From assembly GCF_014489575.1 (NCBI RefSeq), contig NZ_CP060789.1, positions 2,604,001 through 2,668,000 of the forward strand: a stretch of DNA of 64,000 nt. Direction: 5' to 3'. Position 1 is the stretch's first letter. Every line of letters begins with the position of its first letter. The notes under the pieces were generated by a model. That model searched no databases, had not been told where the DNA came from, and saw only the letters and a program-made list of their open reading frames with translations. A program made the translations under genes and the position numbers. This document shows positions 35,160 to 43,636 of this stretch, in pieces. The DNA is from Tessaracoccus defluvii. GTDB lineage: Bacteria; Actinomycetota; Actinomycetes; Propionibacteriales; Propionibacteriaceae.

Positions 35160-35995
35160 ACACCAGAGTCACACCCCGCAAGGTGCTGCGCTGGTCGCTC
35201 CAGACGCTCGGCGTTATCGTCTGCGTCGCGTTCTTCCTGCTGCCGGCCTACTGGATGATCTCGACGGCGATCGATCCGGCCGCCGCCTACCGCGGTGGGA
35301 ACGTGCTGCCGCAGGGCATCACCTGGGACCACTTCGAAGCGGTCCTCGGCCGCGGAGGCTTCGGCACGTTCATGGCCAACTCCCTGCTGGTGGCGGCCGT
35401 CACCGTCGTGCTGTCGGCGCTGCTGGCCCTGCTGGCGGCGGTCGCCGTCGCACGGTTCCGGTTCAGTGCCCGCACCTCCATCCTGGTGATGATCCTGATC
35501 GCGCAGATGGTGCCGCTCGAGGCGCTGGTCATCCCGCTGTTCCTGCAGGCCCGCAACCTGCAGATGCTGAACTCACTCATCGGTCTGTCGATCGTCTACC
35601 TCGCCTTCAGCATCCCGTTCGCCGTGTGGATGCTGCGCGGCTTCGTCGCGGCGGTGCCGGTCGAGGTCGAGGAGGCGGCCTACGTCGACGGCGCCTCGTG
35701 GTGGCGGATGTTCTGGTCGGTGCTGTTCCCGCTCGTCGCCCCCGGATTGGTCGCCACCAGCGTGTTCTCCTTCATCACCGCCTGGAACGAGTTCATCTTC
35801 GCGCTGACCTTCCTCCAGGATGACTCCAAGTTCACCGTCGCCATCGGCCTGCAGCGGTTCTTCGGTCAGAACACCGCCGACTGGGGACCGATCATGGCCG
35901 CATCGACGCTGATCACGATCCCGGTGATCATCTTCTTCGTCGCGGTGCAACGCAACCTGGTCTCCGGTCTCTCGGCAGGGGCGGTGAAGGGATGA
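35156..35995 (+). CDS. ABC sugar permease 2 (MalG type)
   Basis: The 279-aa permease has helices starting VIVCVAFFLLPAYWMISTAI and the EAA loop VEEAAYVDGASWWRMFWSVL. It ends with AVQRNLVSGLSAGAVKG, the usual C-terminus of MalG-like sugar permeases. GTG start at 35156 has GGAGGAA upstream and overlaps the previous stop. No ATPase gene follows, so a shared MsiK-type ATPase must energise it; one candidate is at 61.3 kb. Confidence 0.9.
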   Translation: MNTRVTPRKVLRWSLQTLGVIVCVAFFLLPAYWMISTAIDPAAAYRGGNVLPQGITWDHFEAVLGRGGFGTFMANSLLVAAVTVVLSALLALLAAVAVARFRFSARTSILVMILIAQMVPLEALVIPLFLQARNLQMLNSLIGLSIVYLAFSIPFAVWMLRGFVAAVPVEVEEAAYVDGASWWRMFWSVLFPLVAPGLVATSVFSFITAWNEFIFALTFLQDDSKFTVAIGLQRFFGQNTADWGPIMAASTLITIPVIIFFVAVQRNLVSGLSAGAVKG

Positions 35996-37410
35996 ACCCG
36001 GCCTATGGTGTCCTGATGCCCGGTTTCCCGGGCACCACCCTCCCCGACTGGATCGCATCGCCTCTCCGTGGGGGTCTAGTGGGCGTGATCCTGTTCGCAG
36101 AGAACGTCCCCGACCTCGAGACCACCCGGCGTCTCACCGATGCTGTCCGCGCCGCCAACCCGGCCGCCGTCGTCTCCTCCGACGAGGAGGGTGGCGACGT
36201 CACGCGCATCCAGGCCGCGACCGGATCGTTCCTTCCCGGCAACGCGGCGCTCGGCGAACTGGACGATGTCGATTTGACGCGCCGCATCGCGGCCGCCTAT
36301 GGACGTCTCATCGCCCTGGCGGGTATCGACCTCGCACTCGGCCCCTGCCTGGACGTCGCCAGCGAGCCGCTGAACCCTGTCATCGGCACCCGCTCGTTCA
36401 GTGCGTCGACGGCGGTTGTCGGGGCGCACGGCCGTGCATTCGTCGCCGGACTGGGCGATGCGGCGGTGGCCTCGTGCGGCAAACACTTCCCCGGCCACGG
36501 CGCCACGGCACTGGACTCGCATCTCGCCCTGCCTGTCCTCGACGTGACGCATGAGGAACTGGTCCGCCGTGACGAAGAACCCTTCGCCGTGGCGCGCCCG
36601 GACGCCATCATGACTGGGCACCTCGTCGTGACCCCACTGGGCGAAGAGGCCGCGACGCTGGCCTCCTGGGCGTACCGGGACGCCCGCGCCCTCGGCCACG
36701 ACGGCCCACTCCTCACCGACGCTCTCGGCATGCGGGCCATCACCGACCGGATGGACATCGGCGAGGCCACGGTGCGAGCCCTCGAGGCAGGAGCCGACCT
36801 CGTGCTCCTGGATGCCCCCCACATGCGCGACGCGGAGGCCGACTTCCATGCCGCCGTCGGCGCCGTCACCGACGCGCTCGCAACCGGGCGGCTGACGGAG
36901 CAGGCACTGCTGCGTTCGGCCGCCCGCAACGCCACGCTGCGGCGCCCCCGACCCGCCGTCGACGCGGCCTCCTTCAGCGCTGCGCTGGATGAGCTCAGGT
37001 CGCTCGGTGAATGGGCTGCGGAAGCCGCGATCCGGTGGTCGGGCGACGTCGCCCTGACGGCGCCTCCCGTCGTCGTCGACGTCCGCCGCCGCGTCAACCA
37101 CGCCTCCGGAAGCCTCGCGAACCCCGTGGTCGCCGCACTGCGGGCGGAGGGCACCGACGCTGTACTCGCCGTCCCCGGAGAAGCGCTGCCCGCCGACCGT
37201 CAGCCGGTCGTCGTCACCCGGCACCCGCTGAGCGACCCCAAAGAAGCCGACGCGCTGCGCGCCGTGCTGGAGGCGCGGCCCGACTCCGTCGTCGTGCACG
37301 GCGGCGTCCGTGCCGCAGCACCCGCCGTGGAGCGACTCATCTGCATGCACGGCCTCGGGCTCGTCAACGCCCGCGCGGCGGCGCAGCTCCTGACCGGGGC
37401 CCGGCGATGA
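35992..37410 (+). CDS. nagZ: GH3 beta-N-acetylglucosaminidase (NagZ-like)
   Basis: The 472-aa enzyme has the GH3 core VVSSDEEGGDVTRI, the NagZ signature SCGKHFPGHGATALDSHLAL (catalytic His) and LLTDALGMRAITDRMD (nucleophile Asp), plus a C-terminal second domain. It has no signal peptide, so it should cleave GlcNAc from imported muropeptides in the cytoplasm. The ATGA overlap with permease 2 and with anmK (37407-37410) makes one operon. Some actinobacterial GH3 enzymes of this type act by phosphorolysis. Confidence 0.87.
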   Translation: MNPAYGVLMPGFPGTTLPDWIASPLRGGLVGVILFAENVPDLETTRRLTDAVRAANPAAVVSSDEEGGDVTRIQAATGSFLPGNAALGELDDVDLTRRIAAAYGRLIALAGIDLALGPCLDVASEPLNPVIGTRSFSASTAVVGAHGRAFVAGLGDAAVASCGKHFPGHGATALDSHLALPVLDVTHEELVRRDEEPFAVARPDAIMTGHLVVTPLGEEAATLASWAYRDARALGHDGPLLTDALGMRAITDRMDIGEATVRALEAGADLVLLDAPHMRDAEADFHAAVGAVTDALATGRLTEQALLRSAARNATLRRPRPAVDAASFSAALDELRSLGEWAAEAAIRWSGDVALTAPPVVVDVRRRVNHASGSLANPVVAALRAEGTDAVLAVPGEALPADRQPVVVTRHPLSDPKEADALRAVLEARPDSVVVHGGVRAAAPAVERLICMHGLGLVNARAAAQLLTGARR

Positions 37411-38564
37411 GGGTTCTAGGCCTGATGTCGGGCACCTCAGCAGACGCGATCGACTGTGCGGTCGCGGAGTTCAGCGAGGCGGGCGGTCGCCTCGACATGC
37501 GGCTGCTGTGGCACGGCGAGCAGCCCTGGGACGAGGGGCTGCGGGCACGCATCCTCGGCGTGCTGCCTCCTGCCACGAGCACCGTCGCTGACTGGTGCCA
37601 GCTGGATACGGAGATCGGGCAGGCGTTCGGTGCCGCCGCCAGCGCGGCGATCGCGGAGGCCGGGCCGGTGGACCTCATCGCGAGCCACGGTCAGACCCTC
37701 TTCCACTGGGTGGAGAACGGGAAGGCCCGCGGCTCTCTCCAGGTGGGCAACCCCGCCTGGATCCAGGCGGCGACCGGCACGCCCGTCGTCAGCGATTTCC
37801 GGATCGCCGACATCGCTGCGGGTGGCCATGGTGCACCGCTGACGTCGACCTTCGACGCCATGTGGCTCGGGGAGACCCCCACCGCGCTGCTGAACCTCGG
37901 CGGCATCGCCAATGTGACCGTCGTCGGCCTCAGCGACGGCGCACTCACGGGCGACACGGGCCCGGCCAACTGTCTCCTCGACGCCGCCGCCCACCGGTTC
38001 CACGGGCTCCCTGCCGATCTCGGCGGCGCCCTGGCCAGGGCGGGTCGTGTCGACGAGCGTGCGCTGGCCATTCTGCTCGCCGACCCGTTCTTCGCGCAGC
38101 CGCTGCCCCGCAGCACCGGTCGGGAGTACTTCGACGGCGACTATGTCGCCCGTCGGCTGGTGGACGTCACCTTGGAGGGCGCTGACCTGTTCGCGACCCT
38201 GACCGAGCTGACGGCGCGGACCGTCGCCGACGTGATCAACAGGGCCAGCGTCCGGCGCGTCGTCGCTTCCGGCGGCGGCATCCACAACCCGTTCCTGATG
38301 GAGCGCCTCGCGGCACTCCTGGAGGCGCCACTCCTCACGGCGGACGAACTGGGCCTGCCCTCCGATGCCAAGGAGGCTTACGTGTTCGCACTGCTGGGAT
38401 ATCTGTCGGCGACAGGTCGGCCCGGCGTTGTGGTCGGCGCCGGTGGGCGGGCCGCCACCGGAGCCACCCATCCCACCGTTCTCGGCACCCTGACCCCGGC
38501 CGGTTCCGGCCAGCCCGCGGCGCCCGCGATCACGCTCGCGCTGCACAACCAGGAGGAAGCATGA
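37407..38564 (+). CDS. anmK: Anhydro-N-acetylmuramic acid kinase
   Basis: AnmK hydrolyses the 1,6-anhydro ring of anhMurNAc and phosphorylates it to MurNAc-6-P. The 385-aa protein has RVLGLMSGTSADAIDCAVAE, IASHGQTLFHWVE, TALLNLGGIANVTVVG, GDTGPANCLLDAAAH and VVASGGGIHNPFLMERLA, all AnmK hallmarks. It overlaps nagZ and murQ by four bases each. Its presence shows that anhydro-muropeptides, the product of lytic transglycosylases, are a substrate of the operon. Confidence 0.94.
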   Translation: MRVLGLMSGTSADAIDCAVAEFSEAGGRLDMRLLWHGEQPWDEGLRARILGVLPPATSTVADWCQLDTEIGQAFGAAASAAIAEAGPVDLIASHGQTLFHWVENGKARGSLQVGNPAWIQAATGTPVVSDFRIADIAAGGHGAPLTSTFDAMWLGETPTALLNLGGIANVTVVGLSDGALTGDTGPANCLLDAAAHRFHGLPADLGGALARAGRVDERALAILLADPFFAQPLPRSTGREYFDGDYVARRLVDVTLEGADLFATLTELTARTVADVINRASVRRVVASGGGIHNPFLMERLAALLEAPLLTADELGLPSDAKEAYVFALLGYLSATGRPGVVVGAGGRAATGATHPTVLGTLTPAGSGQPAAPAITLALHNQEEA

Positions 38565-39499
38565 CGACCCAGACGGAACTCGGTTGGAGCACCGAGCAGA
38601 GCAACTCTGCCTCGGTGGACCTGGACACCAGGCCCACCTCCGACATCGTCGGCATTCTGCTGGCGGCCGACGCCGGCGTCGCAGCCGCCGTCGCAGCCGT
38701 CGCCACCGCGATCACCGCGGCAACCGACCTGATCGTGGAGACCATCAGCAGCGGCGGCGTCGTGCACTACGTCGGTTCGGGCACCTCCGGGCGGATGGGT
38801 GTCTTGGACGCCGTCGAACTCTGGCCGACCTTCCGAGTCGACGATTCGAGGGTCCGGGCGCATCTGGCCGGTGGTGCCGGCGCCATGACACAGGCCGTGG
38901 AGGGCGCTGAGGATGACGTCGAGGCTGGTGCCGCGCTCGTTCGCGCCGCCGGTGACCGGGACCTCATCATCGGTCTGGCGGCCTCCGGGCGCACACCATT
39001 CGTGGGTGGTGCGCTCGCAGAGGCCAGGGCCCGGGGGTTGGGAACCGTGCTCGTCTCCACAAACCCGTCCGCTCCGCTGGCTGAACTGGCGGACGTCGCG
39101 ATCCTCCCCGACACGGGCCCTGAGGTCCTCACGGGGTCGACGCGGCTGAAGTCGGCCACGGCGCAGAAGATGGTGCTCAACGCCATGTCGACCGCCTCGA
39201 TGGTGCGGCTCGGCAAGACCTACAGCAACCTCATGATCGACATGGTGCCCTCCAACGCCAAGCTCCGCGCACGGTCCCTTAGGATGCTGCGGCAAGGGTC
39301 GGGCGCGTCCGAGGACGCTGCAGCCGCCGCACTCGATGCGGCGCAGGGATCGGTGCGGGTCGCCTTGGTCAGTCTTCTCGCCGGCGTGGATGCGACGGTG
39401 GCTGGGCGGGCGCTCGAGTCGAACCCACCCGACGCTCACCGTCCCGGCGACCCGTCCGGGATCCGGACCGCTGTTGCAGATCTGAAGGGCACCCGATGA
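38561..39499 (+). CDS. murQ: N-acetylmuramic acid 6-phosphate etherase
   Basis: MurQ removes D-lactate from MurNAc-6-P to give GlcNAc-6-P. The 312-aa SIS-fold protein has LDTRPTSDIVGILLAAD, VHYVGSGTSGRMGVLDAVEL, VEGAEDDVEAGAALVRAAG (catalytic Glu region), IGLAASGRTPFVGGAL and LKSATAQKMVLNAMSTASMV. It lies between anmK and the RpiR regulator with four-base overlaps. Confidence 0.95.
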   Translation: MTTQTELGWSTEQSNSASVDLDTRPTSDIVGILLAADAGVAAAVAAVATAITAATDLIVETISSGGVVHYVGSGTSGRMGVLDAVELWPTFRVDDSRVRAHLAGGAGAMTQAVEGAEDDVEAGAALVRAAGDRDLIIGLAASGRTPFVGGALAEARARGLGTVLVSTNPSAPLAELADVAILPDTGPEVLTGSTRLKSATAQKMVLNAMSTASMVRLGKTYSNLMIDMVPSNAKLRARSLRMLRQGSGASEDAAAAALDAAQGSVRVALVSLLAGVDATVAGRALESNPPDAHRPGDPSGIRTAVADLKGTR

Positions 39500-40350
39500 T
39501 GCAGCCACCGATCACTGCCCTCCTCCGCGGGCAGCTCGATCAGATGGGTGCGACCAAGCGTCGGCTCGCGCAGGTGATCCTGGACGACCCCGGCCGCGTG
39601 TCGCGCATGTCCATCCAGGCCCTCGCCGAGGCGGCGGGGGTGTCCCAGGCCTCCGTCACCCGGTTCTGCCGCTCGCTGGAGCTCGACGGCTACGCCCAGC
39701 TGCGGCTGGCGCTGGCCGCGGAGAGCGTCCGGGGCGAGCCGGTCCCCGCTGAGGGTGACATCGCGGAGGGCGACGACCTGGCCTCGGTGGTGAGCAAGAT
39801 CGTCCGCCTCGATGCGCAGGCCGTGACGGACACCGCACAGGTGATGAGTCTCGCCACGCTGGAACTCGCCATCGACGCGCTCTCCCGGGCCCGGCGGATC
39901 GATGTCTACGGCGTCGGGGCGTCCGCGATCGTCGGCGCCGACCTGGCCCAGAAGCTGACCCGGATCGGACGCCCCTGCGTCGCCTATGGGGATGCGCACC
40001 TCGGGCTCACCTCGGCTGCGCTCCTCGGACCCGATGACGCCGTCGTCGCCGTCTCCCACTCGGGGACGACGGCGGACACGCTCGACATGGTGCGCACCGC
40101 GAAGGCCGGCGGGGCAGCGACGATCGCCGTCACCAACGACCCGCACTCGGAGCTGGCCTCGACGGTCGACCACGTGCTGCTGACGGCCGCGCAGGAATCG
40201 GTCTTCCGGTCGGGCGCTACGGCGTCACGTCTGGCGCAGTTGCTGGTCGTCGACTGCATGTTCGTCGGGTTGGCCCAGCGGACCTTCCAGGCGTCCCAGC
40301 TGGCGCTTGAGAGCACCTGGCGCGCCGTCCGGCACCGCGCCAACCGCTGA
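39496..40350 (+). CDS. RpiR/MurR-family transcriptional regulator
   Basis: The 284-aa protein has an N-terminal HTH_6 domain (MSIQALAEAAGVSQASVTRF) and a C-terminal SIS sugar-phosphate domain (IDVYGVGASAIVGADLAQKL, VVAVSHSGTTADTLDMVRTA). MurR-type members sense MurNAc-6-P. As the last gene of the operon it probably controls it in response to that intermediate. Confidence 0.9.
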   Translation: MMQPPITALLRGQLDQMGATKRRLAQVILDDPGRVSRMSIQALAEAAGVSQASVTRFCRSLELDGYAQLRLALAAESVRGEPVPAEGDIAEGDDLASVVSKIVRLDAQAVTDTAQVMSLATLELAIDALSRARRIDVYGVGASAIVGADLAQKLTRIGRPCVAYGDAHLGLTSAALLGPDDAVVAVSHSGTTADTLDMVRTAKAGGAATIAVTNDPHSELASTVDHVLLTAAQESVFRSGATASRLAQLLVVDCMFVGLAQRTFQASQLALESTWRAVRHRANR

Positions 40351-40431
40351 GGCGGCAGGCCCTCGTCGCCCGGCCGACACCTAGTCGAGCCCGGCCGCTG
40401 GAGCGAGAATCCGCTCGCTAACATCCTGGCC

Positions 40432-41057
40432 ATGCCAACGATGGACGACCCCTACGCCACCCCCATAGAGCCCCCTCCCCCGCGGGTCCCGGCAGGATCG
40501 CGAGACTGGGCTGGCTGTGGGGAGCCCTCGCCGCGACGGCCGTGACGGCGACGGGCATGTACCTGGTGATGCAGCCAGCCCCGGCTGCTGCGCCGGAGCC
40601 CGCGCCGACGGTCACCGTCACGACGACCACGACGGCGACCGCGACTGTTACCGCAACCCGGACGCTTCCGCCCGCCGCCCCACCCACCCCGACGCCACCG
40701 GCGACCTGGACCGAGGTGGACGCGTACATGGACACATCGGATGCTGCCTGGGCCCTGAAGGAGGCCCCGGAGAGCTTCCGTGCCATGGCGGCAGACTTCA
40801 TCAACAACGACACCGACGGTTGCGGCCGGATGATGTGGGTCACCGACATCCATCCCGATGGGTTCGTGATCGGATCGCAGGGAGGGATCACGTGCGGAGG
40901 CGGTGCCCACTACATCTGGGTCGACAGCGGGAACGGATGGGAGGAACTGTTCGGAATGCAGGACCTGTTGCCGTGCGAAGACCTCGAACGAGCCGGGGTT
41001 CCGCAGGACACCCACTCCCTGGAGTGCGTCTCGAACGATGAGGTCTATTTCTACTGA
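40432..41057 (+). CDS. Membrane-anchored small secreted-domain protein, frameshifted
   Basis: With one C restored near 40477-40481 the gene gives 208 aa: a proline-rich cytoplasmic N-terminus (MDDPYATPIEPPPP), one membrane helix (LGWLWGALAATAVTATGMYL), a Thr/Pro linker, then a ~110-residue extracellular domain (WVTDIHPDGFVIGSQGGITC, FGMQDLLPCEDLERAGVPQD) with four cysteines that could pair. No family is recognised. It follows the RpiR gene by 80 bp and is not obviously part of that operon. Confidence 0.55.
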
Positions 41058-41080
41058 GTCGACGCGGCTTCTTGCTGACC

Positions 41081-41155
41081 GTGCATGTATCTCCGTAGAG
41101 CCGCCGCTGTGGCACTACGCGCACAGCGGCGGCTCCAGCCAGGCGAATGCTCGCG
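41081..41155 (+). repeat. Palindromic element G (diverged)
   Basis: GTGCATGTATCTCCGTAGAG resembles the GTGCACGAATCTCCGCTGAG left end. It is followed by GAGCCGCCGCTGTG and CGCACAGCGGCGGCTC as stem arms, then CCAGCCAGGCGAATG. It lies immediately downstream of the leftward esterase gene's stop. Confidence 0.7.
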
Positions 41156-41185
41156 CGAGGCTCACTCCCCCGGTTCGCCACTCAC

Positions 41186-43531
41186 TCACCCGCCGATCGG
41201 CGCCCCCGTGTTCGGGAGCCCGGGCCGCGGACGCGAGGCTGTCGCCGTAGCACTCGCGGTGGACGTCGGCGTCCTGGTCGCGCTCGCCGACGCCGTGGGT
41301 TCCGGGCTCACGCTCGGCTCCCCCGTCCGTGTCGGGGACGGCGACGGCGACGGTTCCACGTCCCCGCCCGCAAGCAGCATGACGAACACGTCACCTGCAC
41401 CGGCGTTCGAGAACCCCGCCGGCGCCCCGTACGTCAGCCCCTCCAGCCAGACTCCCGAACCGCCGACCGCGGCCATCAGGTTCGCCTCGTCCCACTCGTC
41501 GGCCCCGTCGCGTTCCCGCGAACCGAACTGGCTGATCCCGGAGACCTCACCGGCAGCGTCGATGGAGAACGTGACGACGTCGACGCCGCCCCTGCCCTCG
41601 CCCATCGCCCCGTAGGTGGTCGCCACCGCGAGCGCCCCGCCCCCCGGCGTGGCCACGATCGCCGCGCCCCGGTCGTCGGTGGAGGTCCCCAGCTGACGCA
41701 CCCACGTCGGCTCGTCGGCCCGCGCGGTGGCCCCGAAAGCCGCGACGAAGATGTCGTTGTCACCCAGCGACCCGTCACCCAGGACACCCTTGGTGTGGCC
41801 AATCGCCAGCACCGTGCCGTCGGCGAGCGCCGCGACTCCGCTGACCTGCTCGTTGACATCGCTGGCCACGGCGCCCAGCCAGGTGCGCTCGCCCGATGCG
41901 GTGTACCGGGCGACCCAGCCGTCACCGGAGCCCCTGGCCTCCAGGCCGGGCAGCCCACCGGCCGCGATGCCTCCGACGGCGACCCCGCCGCCGGGCAGCA
42001 GCGCAGCCCCGAAACCCTTGTCCTCCCCGGCCCCACCGAACTGGTCGACCCACAGGAGCTCGGCGGCTCCGCTGACCCGGGCCACGACATTGTCCTTGTC
42101 GCCGGCCGGTTCGGCCTCGCCGACCCGACCCGACGTGTAGCCCGTCAGGTAGAGGCCGCCGGCGCCGTCGGGAGCCACCCCGTAGGCGCGATCGGCCGCC
42201 GCAGGATCGCCGAACTGCAGGAAGGGCCCCGGCGTTCCGTCTGCCGCGAGCGAGACGACCACGATGTCATCCGACGGCGCCCCTCCCGCCCCGCTCGACC
42301 AGACCCCGCGCGTGTAGCCGGCAACCAGCACCGAGCCGTCCGGGCCTTCGACGACGCCGTACGCGCGGTCGTTGCCGGCGGTGCCGAGCGTGCGGCGCCA
42401 CTGTTCGGTGCCGTCGGGGCCGCGGCGGATCACGACGATGTCGAGGCCACCCAGCGGCTCATGCCCCTTCATGGCGCCGTCTGCGTTGATGACGACGGTG
42501 GTTGAACCGTCTGCGTGCTCCAGGATGCCGCCGGCCCGGTCGTCGCCCTCTGCGCCGAACAGTTCTGCCTCCCACTGGGCTGCCGGTGCGGTGCGCAGGC
42601 GTGACGCGATGTCGACGATGCCCTCCCGGAAGCCTGGCTGCCACACGTCCCAGTCGTGGCCGCCGTCCATGATCCGCAGCTCAGCCGTGACGCCGGGCAC
42701 CCGGCGGGCCGTGTTGTAGAGCTGGGCCGACTCGAAGTCGATGTCGTTGTGGGCCTCCGCCGGGTCGGGGTTGGGCCACTCGTCGTCGCCGACCGCGATG
42801 AACAGGTGCACCGGCTGGCCTGGATCAAGGTCGTCGAAGGCCCTCCCGTAGCTGAGTTCCTCGTAGCGCGCGGGGTCGAACAGTGCGTCGCCGACGCCGT
42901 AGGCGCCGTAGTCGCGGGTCGACGAATCGGCCGGCGGCTGCGGCGTGTAGACGGCGGGGCTGAGCACGAGGCCGGCCGAGAAGTCCTCCTGGTGCGCGAG
43001 CGCGAACCGCAGGGTTCCCGCGCCGCCCATCGAGTAGCCGCCGACGGCGCGACCCTCGCGGTCGTCGACCGTGCGGAAGGTGGCGTCGATGTGGTCGAGC
43101 AGGTCGACGGCGAGCGCCGTCTCCACCGCGACCCCCGGCCCGCTGGAGGCGGCCCCCGTATAGGCGGAGTCGGTGTACCAGTTGCCGCGATCGTTCCAGG
43201 GCGCGTCGGGCATCACCGCGATGATCGGCTGGATGTCGCCCGCGGCGATCAGCTCGTCGAGGTCGCCCGCGACCCGCTGCCACGCGGCCTGCGTGTCACC
43301 GCGGCCGTGCAGCAGGTAGATGACGGGGTACTCGGCATCGCTGGCCGCGTAGCCGGGCGGGAGGTAGACGCTGTAGTCGACGGCGCCGGCGGCGGTTCCC
43401 TCGACACGTCCGGTGACTATCTCGCCGGCCCGCGGCGTCGCCGGGCCTGCGGTGAGGACGGCGGCGGTCGCCACCGTCAGGCCGACGACGAGCGCGCCCG
43501 CCGTCAGCCCCTTCAGGATGTTGCCTCTCAT
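41186..43531 (-). CDS. Secreted esterase with beta-propeller-like repeats and truncated LPXTG signal
   Basis: The 781-aa protein has an N-terminal signal peptide (GLTAGALVVGLTVATAAVLT). An esterase-D/feruloyl-esterase-like alpha/beta hydrolase domain spans residues 45-310: YPVIYLLHGRGDTQAAWQ, the nucleophile elbow VGGYSMGGAGTLRFAL and the catalytic-His region MDGGHDWDVWQPGF. From about 320 to 720 come repeats around EGDDRAGGIL, GNDRAYGVVEGPDGSVLVAG and DDRGAAIVATPGGGALAVAT, resembling a seven-bladed SBBP/PQQ-like propeller. A Ser/Pro/Thr linker leads to LPNTGAPIGG and stop. The sorting motif has no following membrane helix or Arg/Lys tail, so sortase anchoring is probably lost. Monocistronic. 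Confidence 0.8.
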   Translation of the reverse strand: MRGNILKGLTAGALVVGLTVATAAVLTAGPATPRAGEIVTGRVEGTAAGAVDYSVYLPPGYAASDAEYPVIYLLHGRGDTQAAWQRVAGDLDELIAAGDIQPIIAVMPDAPWNDRGNWYTDSAYTGAASSGPGVAVETALAVDLLDHIDATFRTVDDREGRAVGGYSMGGAGTLRFALAHQEDFSAGLVLSPAVYTPQPPADSSTRDYGAYGVGDALFDPARYEELSYGRAFDDLDPGQPVHLFIAVGDDEWPNPDPAEAHNDIDFESAQLYNTARRVPGVTAELRIMDGGHDWDVWQPGFREGIVDIASRLRTAPAAQWEAELFGAEGDDRAGGILEHADGSTTVVINADGAMKGHEPLGGLDIVVIRRGPDGTEQWRRTLGTAGNDRAYGVVEGPDGSVLVAGYTRGVWSSGAGGAPSDDIVVVSLAADGTPGPFLQFGDPAAADRAYGVAPDGAGGLYLTGYTSGRVGEAEPAGDKDNVVARVSGAAELLWVDQFGGAGEDKGFGAALLPGGGVAVGGIAAGGLPGLEARGSGDGWVARYTASGERTWLGAVASDVNEQVSGVAALADGTVLAIGHTKGVLGDGSLGDNDIFVAAFGATARADEPTWVRQLGTSTDDRGAAIVATPGGGALAVATTYGAMGEGRGGVDVVTFSIDAAGEVSGISQFGSRERDGADEWDEANLMAAVGGSGVWLEGLTYGAPAGFSNAGAGDVFVMLLAGGDVEPSPSPSPTRTGEPSVSPEPTASASATRTPTSTASATATASRPRPGLPNTGAPIGG

Positions 43532-43605
43532 GGGTGGAAGTTCCCCTCTGCTCGGATCTTCATGCGGGCGTCGGTGCCCGCGGGCGTCCCTGAGGACGGG
43601 GGCCC

Positions 43606-43625
43606 GGGCCGCGTCGTCGCGGCCC
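43606..43625 (-). terminator. Hairpin downstream of the citE-like gene
   Basis: GGGCCGCG and CGCGGCCC form an 8-bp perfect stem with TCGT loop, 11 bases after the citE-like stop. There is no U-tract, so termination would be inefficient or Rho-assisted. Confidence 0.4.
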
Positions 43626-43636
43626 AGGGACCTGGT

